NCBI RefSeq assembly: GCF_014647375.1
Contig: NZ_BMPB01000008.1
Coordinates: 248,001 to 312,000 of the forward strand
From: Parabacteroides faecis
Lineage (GTDB): Bacteria > Bacteroidota > Bacteroidia > Bacteroidales > Tannerellaceae
DNA length: 64,000 nucleotides
Direction of reading: 5' to 3'
The notes under the pieces were generated by a model that saw only the letters and a list, made by a program, of their open reading frames with translations, was not told the origin of the DNA and made no database searches. Shown here piece by piece: positions 43,417-52,574 of the stretch (the first letter of the stretch is position 1; each line of letters begins with the position of its first letter). The translations under genes and the position numbers were made by a program.

Positions 43417-44985
43417 TTATTTAAGGGTTGCGCCTCCGTCTCCTCCCTGATTCCGGACAATCCAGGGTAACACATTAAAATCCATTTTCAGATAAGCTTC
43501 ATATTCATCCGGTTTTTCCGGATCGATCTCCGGAGTTCCCGTGCCGAGTCCAGAGATATTGGTCACCAGCAAACGATAAATATTGTTGCGTACGATCGCA
43601 AACTCCATGACTCCCATCTCATTCTCCTTATTATTATCCAGATGTCTGATCCAGTAATTGTAATAGCAATAATAGCTCGCCACTTCCGGATCTTTCCGGT
43701 AACGTTTCACAAACACTTTTGCCAGTTCTTCATCGGTCGATCCTTCCGTAATACCATCCAGTTTGAATCCGGCATCTTTCATAGCCTGGATACTGGTATA
43801 AAATTTATAATTCGCATAATAGATAACATCAGGTCTCGCATCGGTCGTCTCCTTATTCTCTCCCCAAAGAGTCTCAGGTGTAAAACTGGCCTTAAACCGC
43901 ACTCCGGTGGAATAAGCATTCAACTGGTTCGTTTTAAACATACAGTTTTCAAGACAGTAAAAACCATGGTACGAATTAACCGGTACAGACTGCCAGTTTT
44001 CAGCAACCGTCTTCAATGGATAAGCATAATATCCGTCCGTATTATCGAAATCGGTAGCCCCATCTATCGTTTTCGAGAAGAAATAAGGATCGATCACATA
44101 CCCGTTAACAGGATTTATCTCCCCGAAATTTCCGTTTGTAATGGTATAGGAAGAAGGAGCCCGGTTTGCAGTCAGGACTGCTGTATGACGGAAGGTGTAA
44201 AACCAACGGCTTAAGTTGATATACTGGAATCCGGACAGGCTGATGGAAACATATTTATCGCCATCGCCGGTCGTCAGATCGTATTTCTCTTTCGACTGTC
44301 CGACCAATACCTTAGCCATAGCCCGCTCCAGGTTTATAGTTATGATAGTAGGATCTTCCGACGGTAAAATCTCACGTACAGTCACTTTCAAATTCGAATC
44401 CGTAGTACCCTCATACAAACCGCTATTGTCGGCACGCCCTGACATCAATAAAGTACCATCCTCGGTCAAAACCCCGAAGCCGTCTTTATAAGTGGATCTG
44501 TCCACCAGGTTGATAAACTCATTCTCCGTATTGAAAGAACCTGTCACATCCCCGTTGGCAACCGTAAAAATATCATACGTACCCGGATCTATCAAAACCC
44601 TGTTAGCCGTGTACTTTACGATATGTTCACTCTGGTTTCCGGAAGAAGCATTTTCCGAAACCTGTGGTCCTGCCGTACGGGTTATATTCTCCAACGAGAT
44701 CTTTTTATATAAAGCCTTCGTATCCGAATTGAACAGATAAACGGTAAGCGACTTTACATTATACTCATTGGCAGTACCGGTTTCATAAATACCCGAAGTT
44801 TCCGCCTCGCCGGCTTTGGTCGTAGAACTGTTAGGAACGACAAAAGCGAACCGGACATTTCCTTCTCCCTCGTCTACAAAGCCGGAATTATCTTCCGGTA
44901 ATACATCTGCATCGTTAATACATCCCGACAAGCCCAATACCAGGCATAACAGTCCTGCTGATTTTACAAAAAAGTTGTTTTTCAT
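43417..44985 (-). CDS. Mfa1-like fimbrillin of the second fimbrial operon
   Basis: 522 aa. Lipobox LGLSGC. Fimbrillin features are VRFAFVVPNSSTTKAGEA, VKSLTVYLFNSDTKALY, YDIFTVANGDVTG and INLERAMAKVLVGQS; the C-terminal Mfa1-type part has EFAIVRNNIYRLLVTNISGLG and YLKMDFNVLPWIVR. Probable shaft subunit of a second pilus. It is third in the operon after DUF3575 and DUF3868. No FimB/Mfa2-like anchor gene follows here. Confidence 0.82.
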   Translation of the reverse strand: MKNNFFVKSAGLLCLVLGLSGCINDADVLPEDNSGFVDEGEGNVRFAFVVPNSSTTKAGEAETSGIYETGTANEYNVKSLTVYLFNSDTKALYKKISLENITRTAGPQVSENASSGNQSEHIVKYTANRVLIDPGTYDIFTVANGDVTGSFNTENEFINLVDRSTYKDGFGVLTEDGTLLMSGRADNSGLYEGTTDSNLKVTVREILPSEDPTIITINLERAMAKVLVGQSKEKYDLTTGDGDKYVSISLSGFQYINLSRWFYTFRHTAVLTANRAPSSYTITNGNFGEINPVNGYVIDPYFFSKTIDGATDFDNTDGYYAYPLKTVAENWQSVPVNSYHGFYCLENCMFKTNQLNAYSTGVRFKASFTPETLWGENKETTDARPDVIYYANYKFYTSIQAMKDAGFKLDGITEGSTDEELAKVFVKRYRKDPEVASYYCYYNYWIRHLDNNKENEMGVMEFAIVRNNIYRLLVTNISGLGTGTPEIDPEKPDEYEAYLKMDFNVLPWIVRNQGGDGGATLK

Positions 44986-45017
44986 ATGATAAAAGCACTT
45001 AGTAAATAATTATACAT

Positions 45018-46028
45018 TCAATGACGTTTATTATTCTCAAAAAATACGGCCAAATTCATACCGGCCTCTTCCGATCCTTCCGCTTTTGCCGCTTTCAGCA
45101 AACGAATGCCTTCATACAGATTCCCGGTCATCAACTCGTACACCCCTTTGCAATTTTTATAAGCCAGGGTTTCATGGGGTGCCATCCGCAGATACTCCCC
45201 GGCTGCCTGCCAGTTGCCCTGCTCGATAGCAGCCGCTGCCGCATTCAGATTGGCTACCGGATGAGCCGGGTAAATCTTTACACTCGTTTCTATTATCTGA
45301 TAAAATTTCCCCGGTTCATTTTTATAGCTCAACGCCACCATATACAACTCGCGTAAAGAAAGCATCTGGGGATTCATTTCCGCCACCACCCTGGCCTCTT
45401 CCAGGTTAAAATTCAATTCTTTCTGATTCCGTACATCGGTCGCATCACTTTCCGGAGAAATGTATGAAGCCTTTAACCCGGATACTTCCGAAACCTTCGT
45501 CGAAAGCGTAACATCATTGGTTACAGCCACTCTCTTTACCTCCGGTGACCTACCCGATTCTTTCAGACCGATCGTTTCCTGGACAATTTCCCCGGAAGAA
45601 GCCAGCCTGTTTACCTTCAAAAACAGTTCCGGCATACGCATCCAATTTTCGGAAGCAACAGAAGTATTATAGATCACTTCACAAGGGTATTCTCCTGACA
45701 GCTCCCTGACAAGAAAATAGTTCTCCCCTTCAATACCTTTTCGTTTATTCAATACACGGTTCCGTTCATATATGCGATGTCTTTTTTTACCGTTCAGCAA
45801 GACAGGCGCAAGTTCTTTTTCCTGCCTGTTCTCTTTTATCACCGGAATAATGGTAAGTGATTCGTCAGATGTGAAATCATGGGTATTGACAATACATTTC
45901 ACCGATACCATCAACGAATCACCTTTCACAAAACATGACTGCGATTTTATCTCCACATCAATATCCTTTGCATATAAGGAATTGCAAATAAAAAATAAGC
46001 TCAACAACACGAGCGGATTGATTTTCAT
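45018..46028 (-). CDS. DUF3868 domain protein of the second fimbrial operon
   Basis: 336 aa. Signal peptide (PLVLLSLFFICNSLYA). DUF3868 landmarks DIDVEIKSQSCFVKGDSLMV and KKRHRIYERNRVL; the C-terminal third has TPR-like helices (HPVANLNAAAAAIEQGNWQA, LLKAAKAEGSEEAGMNLAVF). Such genes usually stand between DUF3575 and fimbrillin genes. Periplasmic or outer-membrane assembly role inferred. Confidence 0.8.
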   Translation of the reverse strand: MKINPLVLLSLFFICNSLYAKDIDVEIKSQSCFVKGDSLMVSVKCIVNTHDFTSDESLTIIPVIKENRQEKELAPVLLNGKKRHRIYERNRVLNKRKGIEGENYFLVRELSGEYPCEVIYNTSVASENWMRMPELFLKVNRLASSGEIVQETIGLKESGRSPEVKRVAVTNDVTLSTKVSEVSGLKASYISPESDATDVRNQKELNFNLEEARVVAEMNPQMLSLRELYMVALSYKNEPGKFYQIIETSVKIYPAHPVANLNAAAAAIEQGNWQAAGEYLRMAPHETLAYKNCKGVYELMTGNLYEGIRLLKAAKAEGSEEAGMNLAVFFENNKRH

Positions 46029-46041
46029 ATTTATTGTTTTT

Positions 46042-46602
46042 TTATTGTATAAAGTAAATTAGAGATATGCCTATTTGTGTCGGTCCCACATAATTGGTAT
46101 GTGCCTTTTCTATGCGGGGAGTTCCTTTTTCCTGCCCGTATTTATCATAACTCAGATAAGCATACCCTAAAGCAATACTAGCTTCCAGGTTCCATAGCGG
46201 ACTTATCATCCATTGGTATCCGTAAGAAATTCCGGCACCGACCAGATTTCCCTGAAAACGATAATCTGACAATATTCCTCCCCAATTAAAACGCGCATAA
46301 TGGGCCTGTATACCTACAAAACTTCCCTGAAAAACTTCACCAAACCATCTTCTGAACTCCGGTTGTATAAGCAGATGTTTCATCTTCTTGTTATCAGCAA
46401 AAGTCCACGGGTTATAACTGATAATAGAAGTGAATGAATAGGCATCTTTACATTTTATTTCTCCCCCGATATTCAAAGACGACGTCAAATCATAAAGTAC
46501 ATTTGTTTTCACTGCTATATTCTGACAGTTCAATTTAGATAAAGAACTGATAATCATTATTATAAAAATCAGACTCTTAGGACTATAAAGCCTGATAAAC
46601 AT
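46042..46602 (-). CDS. DUF3575 protein of the second fimbrial operon
   Basis: 186 aa from the ATG at 46602 (MFIRLYSPKSLIFIIMIISS as signal peptide); the frame is open to 46671 and the ATG at 46614 is also possible. VKTNVLYDLTSSLNIGGEI, YNPWTFADNKKMKHLLIQPE and GYQWMISPLWNLEASIALGY match its paralogue at 15453-16112. First gene behind invertible promoter C. Confidence 0.83.
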   Translation of the reverse strand: MFIRLYSPKSLIFIIMIISSLSKLNCQNIAVKTNVLYDLTSSLNIGGEIKCKDAYSFTSIISYNPWTFADNKKMKHLLIQPEFRRWFGEVFQGSFVGIQAHYARFNWGGILSDYRFQGNLVGAGISYGYQWMISPLWNLEASIALGYAYLSYDKYGQEKGTPRIEKAHTNYVGPTQIGISLIYFIQ

Positions 46603-46730
46603 CTTACGATACATTATCATAATAACACCAAAAACAATTATACAATTACTTTTATATCGCATATCAGACATTATAACAAACTATTAATACTATATTGGAT
46701 TATTCTATTTTCATTTTAATAAAAAAAATA

Positions 46731-46939
46731 ATGACTAAAATAAATGAACGTTTTTTCTAGTCATTATTCTGAGACGAAAATTCAAGATAATATGATTATT
46801 GCAACTTCTTGAAAAACTACATATATCTATCTGTAATTCAGTAAAATAAAAAGATAAAAAACGCTTTGTTTTTCATTTAATATAAAATATATTTGCACCA
46901 AATAAATGACTAGAAAAAACGTTCGTTTATTTTAGTCAT
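46731..46939. promoter_or_regulatory. invertible promoter C (OFF toward the second fimbrial operon)
   Basis: 35-bp inverted repeats at 46731-46765 and 46905-46939 differ at one base; each starts ATGACTAAAATAAA and contains GAACGTTTTTTCTAGTCATT. Between them TTG (46866-46868), 19 bases and TATATTTG (46888-46895) form an excellent promoter reading rightward, away from the fimbrial operon on the left and antisense to the HU and capsule genes. Flipping would put the -7 box near 46775-46782, about 170 bases before the DUF3575 start. Confidence 0.88.
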
Positions 46940-46971
46940 CACATCGGATCTTTATGAATTCAGCATAAAAA

Positions 46972-47022
46972 AACTCTGTATTTTCCGACTTTAATTGAAA
47001 TAATATCGGAAAATACAGAGTT
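46972..47022 (-). terminator. terminator at the end of the capsule-export operon
   Basis: Perfect 17-bp arms (AACTCTGTATTTTCCGA) and a 17-base loop, followed by TTTTTTATGC on the minus strand. It lies 32 bp after the HU stop and shields the invertible promoter from read-through. Confidence 0.85.
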
Positions 47023-47053
47023 AAATATTCAACTGGACGAAAGCTTAAAGCAG

Positions 47054-47341
47054 CTATTCTTCCTCTTTATTCAGTTTTCTGACCAGGTCATCCGCAGCAC
47101 GAAATTTCACGGTACTTCTGGGTGCAAGCATCAGGGGTTCCATTGTTTGCGGATTCCTGACCGGACGAGGTTTCTGAAACATTGGAGAAAAAACCCCAAG
47201 GCCCCCTATCCTTACTTTATTTTCTGATTTCACTTCTTCAAATACAGTATTAATAAATGTATTCAAAACATTCCGTACAGCACTTTGCGTATACCCCGTC
47301 TTTTCTGCGATAGAGTATATCAATTCTCTTTTGTTCATCAT
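47054..47341 (-). CDS. HU-family DNA-binding protein
   Basis: 95 aa. MNKRELIYSIAEKTGYTQSAV (after a first Met), VRIGGLGVFSPMFQKPRP and the arm RNPQTMEPLMLAPRSTVKFRA, ending DDLVRKLNKEEE. Last gene of the capsule-export unit, 12 bp after CpsB, and 115 bp from the right repeat of invertible promoter C. Confidence 0.92.
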   Translation of the reverse strand: MMNKRELIYSIAEKTGYTQSAVRNVLNTFINTVFEEVKSENKVRIGGLGVFSPMFQKPRPVRNPQTMEPLMLAPRSTVKFRAADDLVRKLNKEEE

Positions 47342-47353
47342 ATTTTTACAGTT

Positions 47354-48109
47354 TTAAATTTTTTGTTCTTCCAACGATCCGCTGTTCCAAAGCGAATCGT
47401 TATTATTAAATAGTTTGTAGATTTGTTTCATCTGACTTCCCGACAAGTAGAGTTTTTTCAGGCCTTTTTCATAATCGGCCAGCCGGTGAAAATCCGACCC
47501 CACATAATCATAATATTCTTTATTCAACAAAACCCGGGCAACCGACCGGGCTTGCTTTCCATACAGTCCGGCCAACGAGAACAAATTCAACTGAAACTTA
47601 TATCCTTTGTCTTTCAGAAAATAATAATCATCCTGCGTCATATACTGATACAGTTCCGGATGAGCGATAACAGGCCTATACCCTTCCAGCATAAGATCGA
47701 ATAAAAAAGTCAGGAATTTCTCGGGTGCCGATAAGCGGGAAGTCTCCACCAATATCTGCTTACCGGGGAAAGTCAATACTTTTCCCCTCTTACGGGCATC
47801 AAAACCATTATCCAGCATATATTCGGCAGCCAGACATAATTCAATATCCGCAGGGCAACACTCTTTCAGAATGGAATATTTTGCCTGTAAAAGTTCTAAC
47901 GAATTATTCGTACATTCTTCCGCAATATGAGGAGTAAGGAAGATTCGCTTTACCCCTACCTCCCTCATCCTATCCAATGCAGCCATCGAGTCCATTAAGG
48001 ACTCCGCTCCCCCGTCCACATTGGGAAGCAGATGTGCATGCACATCCGTCATTCCCTCAAGCAATGTGGTATAAAGAATATTTCTCTTCGGTATAATCCA
48101 GGTCAACAT
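47354..48109 (-). CDS. CpsB/CapC-type PHP protein-tyrosine phosphatase
   Basis: 251 aa. The PHP metal motif is MTDVHAHLLPNVDGGAESL near residue 20, with LTPHIAEE and the late SDFHRLADYEKGL completing the metal site. Family members dephosphorylate the BY-kinase encoded upstream (48118-50484) and so control capsule chain length. Gap of 8 bp to wzc. Confidence 0.88.
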   Translation of the reverse strand: MLTWIIPKRNILYTTLLEGMTDVHAHLLPNVDGGAESLMDSMAALDRMREVGVKRIFLTPHIAEECTNNSLELLQAKYSILKECCPADIELCLAAEYMLDNGFDARKRGKVLTFPGKQILVETSRLSAPEKFLTFLFDLMLEGYRPVIAHPELYQYMTQDDYYFLKDKGYKFQLNLFSLAGLYGKQARSVARVLLNKEYYDYVGSDFHRLADYEKGLKKLYLSGSQMKQIYKLFNNNDSLWNSGSLEEQKI

Positions 48110-48117
48110 AACGGAAA

Positions 48118-50484
48118 TTATTTTGATTTTTTCTTTTCATTCCCGTAACCGTAGCCATAACCATAGCCGTATCCGTAACCATAGCCGTAACCATAGCCCG
48201 AATGGTTATAGCGTACGCCGTTCAGGATCAAACTCATATTCCTGAACTTATCCTGTTTATACAGCTTCTCCAGTTCCGGAAGCTGGCGGCGGTCCATCAA
48301 ACCGGCACGCAGGATATAAATGGTCAGGTCAGCTACGCGATTCACAATAGCCGCATCGGCAACCAGACCTGCAGGCACATTATCCAGAATGATATAGTCA
48401 TACCGTTTCTTCAGCTCTTCGATCAAAGTATCCAAACGGGTACTCAACAAAAGCTCGGAAGGATTGGGAGGAACAGGGCCCGTATGGATAATATCCAGAT
48501 TCTTCGCAATTTCCTCTTTTCCTATGATTACATCTACATCATCCACTTTTCCGGATAAATAGTTTGTAACTCCCATGTTAGTGCTAGCACTAACATGGCT
48601 GCTAAGGGTACCCTTACGAATATCGAGATCGATCAGTATCACCTTTTTGCTGGTCAAAGCAAAGCTCATCGCCAGATTCATCGACACAAATGTCTTACCG
48701 GCATTCGGATTGAAAGAAGTAAACATCACCACTTTCATATCCTTTGCTTTCACACGCATGAAATCCATATTCGTACGAACAATGCGGAACGCCTCCGAAA
48801 TACTGTCGCGCCCGTTTTCACGCACGACTATTTCATCTTTATTCTTCTTGTCACGCAAAGGGATCTCTCCCAGGAACGGAATCGATACGGCATCTTCCAC
48901 ATCTTTACGTGTACGCACGGTTGTATTCATAACTATCCGCAGCCAGATAATACCTGCCGGAATAGCCAACCCCAATACCATAGCCGCCAGTAAAATCATC
49001 ATCGACTTGGGAGCCACCGGACTCCGGCTACCCTGGGCTGCATCGATCACACGGGCATTACTTTCCGTGATCGCCTGCGATAAGGCATTCTCTTCCCGCT
49101 TATTCAGCAGGTAGAGATACAGCTCTTCCTTGATCTTCTGCTGGCGTTCGACCGACAGCACATACTTCTGTTGTGTCGGTACAGCCGAGATACGGCGTGT
49201 CGTTTGTACCTCCCGCTCCTTGATATTCTTTATCTTGATATTCAGACCGACAATCAGGTTGTCAACCGCCCGGATTATGGTCTGTTTCATCGCATTCAGC
49301 GAATTGTTCAGATCCATAACCACCGGGTTCTTATTACTACTGTTGCTGATCAGTTTGTCACGTTTCAGCAACAGGTTGTTGTACTCGCTGATCTGTCCCT
49401 CGATATTCACATCCGCGATGCCGGTATTAGCCGGTATCAGGTCGGCACTTTTATGAGGGTCCGTGAGGTAATCGCGTATATATTTGGCAAGCGTCCTCTG
49501 GTTTTCCAACCCCAGTCCTTCTTTACTGTACTGACTGCTTTCCTGCAGGTACATGCCTGTCTCGGAGCTGATATCCGTTAACCGGTTTTCCCGTTTATAC
49601 GTTTCGATATCGGCATCCACGCTTCCCAACTCCTTTTCAATAATGATCAGACGCTCATTGATGAAATTGGATGTATTCACCGTTACCTGGTTCTTGTCGT
49701 TTATCGCATCCTCATTGTAAACAGCGATCAACATATTCAGGATATCCTCCGCACGCGGGATAGACACATCCTGCAAGGTCAGGTTAATGATCGTAGCCGT
49801 TTTACTGGCCAATACCACTTGCAGGGCATTGCTGTAATTCAATGCGACATCTTCCCGGTTCTTCTTCCCGACAACGACAGACTTTCCGAAATATTTATCC
49901 GAATAATACAAGGTCGGAGTTACCACCAGCTTGCCGGCAGGCGTTGCCACCGTATCGTTCAACACGACCTTCTGCATTTTCCCCTCGGCCATAGAGAAAT
50001 CCGACAGCAGCACTTCTTTTTCCGACAAAGGCGTCACTACCAATGAAAACGCCTGCGTCGCCTCCGCCTCCGGGAACTGTACGGCTACAGGCGACTGCGT
50101 ATACAACTCAACCGTACGCAACCCGTCCTTCTCCGTATAGCTGACATCCAGATTCAGACGCTCGGAAACAATATTCATCAAACGTTTCGATTTGAAAACC
50201 AACACCTCGTTATCCACGTTGCTTTTTACATTGAACATATTCAGTTCTTCAAAAGCCGCCGATTCACTAAGACCACCCCCTTTGGTATTATCCTTGATCA
50301 GCACGGAAGCCGTACGTGTATACACCTTCGGCGCCCATTTCAGATACAGGAACGCCACCCCGCAACAAAACAGGGTGGACAACAGGAACCAGTACCAGTT
50401 AGCCAGGACTATATGGAAAAGGTCGTTCAGATTCAGTTCGTTTTCTTTTTCACGTAAATAAGTAGTTTCTTGTTCAGAATTCAT
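48118..50484 (-). CDS. Wzc-type polysaccharide co-polymerase and tyrosine autokinase
   Basis: 788 aa. Wzz-type N-terminal domain with TM1 (WYWFLLSTLFCCGVAFLYL), long periplasmic coiled coil, TM2 (MMILLAAMVLGLAIPAGI), cytoplasmic BY-kinase with Walker A (FNPNAGKTFVS), Walker A' (VILIDLDIRKG) and Walker B (YDYIILDNVP). The C-terminus is a run of eight Tyr-Gly repeats then NEKKKSK, the autophosphorylated tyrosine cluster. The repeats are encoded by a tandem 6-base array (about 48135-48200), which could slip in length. Confidence 0.93.
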   Translation of the reverse strand: MNSEQETTYLREKENELNLNDLFHIVLANWYWFLLSTLFCCGVAFLYLKWAPKVYTRTASVLIKDNTKGGGLSESAAFEELNMFNVKSNVDNEVLVFKSKRLMNIVSERLNLDVSYTEKDGLRTVELYTQSPVAVQFPEAEATQAFSLVVTPLSEKEVLLSDFSMAEGKMQKVVLNDTVATPAGKLVVTPTLYYSDKYFGKSVVVGKKNREDVALNYSNALQVVLASKTATIINLTLQDVSIPRAEDILNMLIAVYNEDAINDKNQVTVNTSNFINERLIIIEKELGSVDADIETYKRENRLTDISSETGMYLQESSQYSKEGLGLENQRTLAKYIRDYLTDPHKSADLIPANTGIADVNIEGQISEYNNLLLKRDKLISNSSNKNPVVMDLNNSLNAMKQTIIRAVDNLIVGLNIKIKNIKEREVQTTRRISAVPTQQKYVLSVERQQKIKEELYLYLLNKREENALSQAITESNARVIDAAQGSRSPVAPKSMMILLAAMVLGLAIPAGIIWLRIVMNTTVRTRKDVEDAVSIPFLGEIPLRDKKNKDEIVVRENGRDSISEAFRIVRTNMDFMRVKAKDMKVVMFTSFNPNAGKTFVSMNLAMSFALTSKKVILIDLDIRKGTLSSHVSASTNMGVTNYLSGKVDDVDVIIGKEEIAKNLDIIHTGPVPPNPSELLLSTRLDTLIEELKKRYDYIILDNVPAGLVADAAIVNRVADLTIYILRAGLMDRRQLPELEKLYKQDKFRNMSLILNGVRYNHSGYGYGYGYGYGYGYGYGYGNEKKKSK
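48573..48598. repeat. perfect 26-bp palindrome inside wzc
   Basis: The sequence reads the same on both strands over 26 bases with centre GCTAGC (CCATGTTAGTGC and its complement). It codes for SHVSASTNMG in the kinase domain, between Walker A' and Walker B. It is far longer than expected by chance for a window of this size. Confidence 0.85.
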
Positions 50485-50496
50485 TAGATTATCCGA

Positions 50497-51279
50497 TTAT
50501 TTAAAGATTAATACCGCGATCGTCGTCAGCAACGATATGACAGAAACCCAGACTCCGATCGAGTTATTCTGGTTAATGCTGCTCTGACCTGATTTCGCTT
50601 TATTCGGTTCTACATAGACAATATCGTTCTGTTGCAGGTAATAGCAGGGAGAATTAAAAATATCAGCCGACCGAAGATCATGGAAAAGGATCGTACGTTT
50701 CCCGTTATTTTCACGGATAACACCTACCCGGTCGCGACGGCCGTAGATAGTCAGGTCGCCTGCCATACTCAATGCTTCCAGCAATGTGATACGGTCGCCG
50801 GAGATAGTGAAACTACCCGGACGGCCCACTTCGCCCATCACCGAAACTTTAAAGTTCAGGAACTGTACCGTTACGATCGGATCTTTGATCAGGTCGCCTT
50901 CGATCAGTTTGCTCTTTACCAGCTCCGTCAACTGCATGCGGGTCAACCCTTCCACATGGATCTTCCCCAGGATCGGAAAATCTATATCTCCGTTCGTATC
51001 CACCAGATAACCTAAAACACGTTGCTGTCCGCCATTATTCGATCCCAACTGATAAGTCACCATCGGCATATTAAAAGGCAACGCCAGCTCCGGATCACGG
51101 CTGTTTACCATGATAGCCAGCAGGTCGTCGCTATGAATAATCACTTCATATTTCTGTTCGATCTCCTGCTGTTTCAATGGGATAACATCCTGTAGATAGA
51201 TAATTTTCTTGGTTGAAGTGCAGGCGGAAAAAAACACCGCCATACACATCACCAGATAAGTCACATATTGTATCTTCAT
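50497..51279 (-). CDS. Wza-type polysaccharide export lipoprotein
   Basis: 260 aa from the ATG at 51279 (MKIQYVTYLVMCMAVFFSAC, lipobox FSAC); the longer frame from 51333 overlaps the upstream gene. Poly-export domain (EVIIHSDDLLAIMVNSRDPE), SLBB domain (VMGEVGRPGSFTISGDRITL) and a C-terminal membrane helix (VSVISLLTTIAVLIFK). It is the outer-membrane exit of the capsule, partner of Wzc. Confidence 0.92.
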   Translation of the reverse strand: MKIQYVTYLVMCMAVFFSACTSTKKIIYLQDVIPLKQQEIEQKYEVIIHSDDLLAIMVNSRDPELALPFNMPMVTYQLGSNNGGQQRVLGYLVDTNGDIDFPILGKIHVEGLTRMQLTELVKSKLIEGDLIKDPIVTVQFLNFKVSVMGEVGRPGSFTISGDRITLLEALSMAGDLTIYGRRDRVGVIRENNGKRTILFHDLRSADIFNSPCYYLQQNDIVYVEPNKAKSGQSSINQNNSIGVWVSVISLLTTIAVLIFK

Positions 51280-51301
51280 ACTTTTCTTCTTTTCCGGATA
51301 T

Positions 51302-52537
51302 TTACTCGCCTGAACCACCGGAATGACTTCCATGACTCGCCCCTTTCTCAGTTGTCACTACCAGGTCGACTCCCTCATATTTCACAACCGGAATGGTCAG
51401 CGCTACAGTCTGTCCTCCGAATACGACCGGAAAACCAAATACCGTAGTAGTGGTCTTTTCAATCATGGAAACAGTCGCTTTCATATCCCCGCTTACTCTG
51501 GCATCACGTTTCAATGTCATCTCACCGACACTCTGAGTTCCTCCCAGCAATGAAGCCAATGAACTTTCGACAGCACCGGATAAAGCTGTAACATCACTAT
51601 CACTCAAGCCTGCCAATTGTTTCTTCAGCAGGTCGCTCGTAGTTCCGTCGATCTTCCAACCCAAGTGGAATGTCACATCGATCGCCTGTTCTTTTGAATC
51701 CATATTTCCCAGATTATCAATCACAACCGATGCCAGATCTTCAGTTTTAGATGTTCCCTTTTGTGATGAACAAGGCACTCCGAACGAGTGATTTGAAAAT
51801 CCGTCGATCGTGGTCATATAATATCCATTTCCATTGTAATCGGCAGTACCGGTTTCATTCCACACGCCGTTCTTCTCCACATAATGCCTTACATCAGCAA
51901 AATAAACGCTGTTACTTGCCGGATTCTTCATCCGCAGAATAACAGGCTTCTCAAAAGTCTGACCGTCCGGTTCACAACTAACAGTAGAGAGGCTGGCACG
52001 AACGGTACCTGCCTGAGACTTTTTAGCACCTTCCTTATAAGCCGTCACAGTTATATCCGTTGCCGTTTTAACCGCACCGGCCGGAAATTCCAGTTCCACC
52101 ATTTGCCGTTTAGCCTCTATCACTGTACTTCCGGCATCCGGAGTAACGGTAACAGGCTGATTTTTTTCCTCCAGTTCCTGCACCAGCGATACGACACTCT
52201 GCTTCTTGGCATCAGACGGGAAGCTGGCTTCTGCCGTAACGGTCACATACCCGCTCTTCTCAAAAGTGACAACGTAATCATTTTTCGATGTCATCTCCAA
52301 CTGGAAAGTACCGTCGGCGGCCGTCGTTGCTTCCGAGTTCGATGCAGTTACTTTTACACCCTCCAAAGCATTATTTCCAACCATCACTTTTCCGGCAATG
52401 TAATAGACCTCCGCATCCAACGGATTTTCCACAATGACGGGAGTCGGTTCATCTTTCTTACAGGAGCTAAGTCCTACACCTACTGTTGCAGCAAGACATA
52501 TAGCCATGCCCGCAACCAAATGCTTGTTCATTTTCAT
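51302..52537 (-). CDS. lipoprotein with carboxypeptidase-like regulatory domain
   Basis: 411 aa. Lipobox GLSSC (KKDEPTPVIVENPL after it). Residues ~45-115 are an Ig-like CarboxypepD_reg fold (YYIAGKVMVGNNALEGVKV). The middle resembles a ZU5-like strand set (VELEFPAGAVKTATDITVTA), as in surface proteins. The C-terminus is a Gly/His/Ser stretch (GASHGSHSGGSGE). Function unknown; its place between Wza and YjbH suggests a capsule-export accessory. Confidence 0.7.
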   Translation of the reverse strand: MKMNKHLVAGMAICLAATVGVGLSSCKKDEPTPVIVENPLDAEVYYIAGKVMVGNNALEGVKVTASNSEATTAADGTFQLEMTSKNDYVVTFEKSGYVTVTAEASFPSDAKKQSVVSLVQELEEKNQPVTVTPDAGSTVIEAKRQMVELEFPAGAVKTATDITVTAYKEGAKKSQAGTVRASLSTVSCEPDGQTFEKPVILRMKNPASNSVYFADVRHYVEKNGVWNETGTADYNGNGYYMTTIDGFSNHSFGVPCSSQKGTSKTEDLASVVIDNLGNMDSKEQAIDVTFHLGWKIDGTTSDLLKKQLAGLSDSDVTALSGAVESSLASLLGGTQSVGEMTLKRDARVSGDMKATVSMIEKTTTTVFGFPVVFGGQTVALTIPVVKYEGVDLVVTTEKGASHGSHSGGSGE

Positions 52538-52574
52538 TTTGTCTTCTTTTTTGTTAAAAAAATATTTCTTGATA

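Noticed and set aside
51280-51333. N-terminal extension of Wza
   Set aside because: It would overlap the upstream lipoprotein gene and place residues before the lipoprotein signal peptide.
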